The position numbers and the translations under genes were made by a program. A DNA stretch of 64,000 bases, from assembly GCF_001974875.1 (NCBI RefSeq), contig NZ_MTQD01000004.1, positions 205,114 through 269,113 of the forward strand, in the 5' to 3' direction. This DNA is from Pseudoalteromonas sp. EB27. Lineage in GTDB: Bacteria; Pseudomonadota; Gammaproteobacteria; Enterobacterales; Alteromonadaceae. The notes under the pieces are model-generated. The model was not told the origin of the DNA. It made no database searches and saw only the letters and a list, made by a program, of their open reading frames with translations. Of this stretch, positions 63,893 through 64,000 are shown in pieces (positions within the stretch are counted from its first letter, which is position 1; the number at the start of each line of letters is the position of its first letter).

Positions 63893-64000
63893 AAGCCTGG
63901 TAATGTCCTACTTTCACATAGCAAATGCTACACTATCATCGGCGCTGTTTCGTTTCACTACTGAGTTCGGCATGGAGTCAGGTGGGTCCAAAACGCTATT
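63893..64000 (-). rRNA. rrf: 5S rRNA (5' end beyond window)
   Basis: Read on the minus strand, the sequence contains the gamma-proteobacterial 5S core CACCTGACTCCATGCCGAAC and CTCAGTAGTGAAACG, then GCGCCGATGATAGTGT and ends with the CCAGGCTT 3' strand of the terminal stem. About 12 bases at the 5' end are cut by the window edge. It marks the end of an rRNA operon transcribed leftward from beyond the right edge. Confidence 0.95.

Noticed and set aside
63694..63903. A 69-residue plus-strand frame near the right edge
   Set aside because: It runs across the 5S pseudogene and a terminator and is a chance frame in RNA-derived sequence.
1..64000. CRISPR arrays, tRNA genes and intact insertion sequences
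   Set aside because: None was recognised by eye: no regularly spaced direct repeats, no transposase gene and no cloverleaf with CCA end was found.

Overview
The window reads as chromosome of a marine gammaproteobacterium, most likely Pseudoalteromonas or a close relative in the Alteromonadales. The DNA is AT-rich, intergenic regions are short, the right edge carries a gammaproteobacterial-type 5S rRNA, and the gene families (ArsJ/GAPDH arsenate cassette, Ohr/OhrR, ArgP/ArgO, TonB receptor-YfiR-GGDEF/EAL trio) fit that group. The genus is inferred from gene content and sequence style, not from a database search.

Positions 1-34,100 hold one type VI secretion system (T6SS). Every core part is present: TssA, B, C, E, F, G, H/ClpV, J, K, L, M, Hcp and VgrG. 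The accessory genes are a second TssC-like sheath protein, TagJ, and a full threonine-phosphorylation control set (PpkA kinase, PppA phosphatase, FHA protein, TagF). Nearly all genes lie on the minus strand in three blocks: fha-tssJ-tssK-tssL-tssM-tagF-pppA; tssA-tssB-tssC-tssC2-tagJ-tssE-tssF-tssG-clpV; and hcp followed by an effector module. ppkA and a PEGA lipoprotein gene diverge on the plus strand. The effector module reads hcp - terminator - vgrG - small unknown - PAAR - unknown helical protein - degenerate thiolase-fold protein - Rhs. The Rhs gene runs off the left edge. Its C-terminal tip reads as a RES-family domain, which suggests an NAD-degrading toxin. Its immunity gene would lie just outside the window.

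Positions 34,100-46,600 are chromosomal housekeeping and stress genes: a DUF1294 membrane protein, a small secreted protein, an AhpD-like protein with a divergent TetR regulator and two matching operators, a chemoreceptor, the arsR-gapdh-arsJ operon, ohr/ohrR with paired palindromes, a yellow/MRJP-like secreted protein, a stand-alone astB and an MscS channel. Strong hairpin terminators separate several of these units.

Positions 46,600-57,100 are more mosaic: tandem duplicated short-chain dehydrogenases with a 62-bp identical patch, a small accessory island of unrecognised proteins (one a possible PD-(D/E)XK-like protein coupled to a DUF4926-like partner), an orphan BlaI-like operator/promoter, an M20 peptidase, argP/argO, a double-receiver protein, a translationally coupled Kelch protein and zinc-site-less sirtuin, the scar of a deleted divergent LysR/NmrA pair, and a PAS-GGDEF protein.

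Positions 57,600-62,300 hold the TonB receptor-YfiR-GGDEF/EAL operon, an apparent envelope-to-c-di-GMP signalling unit. A membrane methyltransferase-like gene follows. The last 900 bp is the tail of an rRNA operon: a partial 5S gene preceded (on +) by a decayed tandem array of terminators and a 5S pseudogene carrying an insertion.
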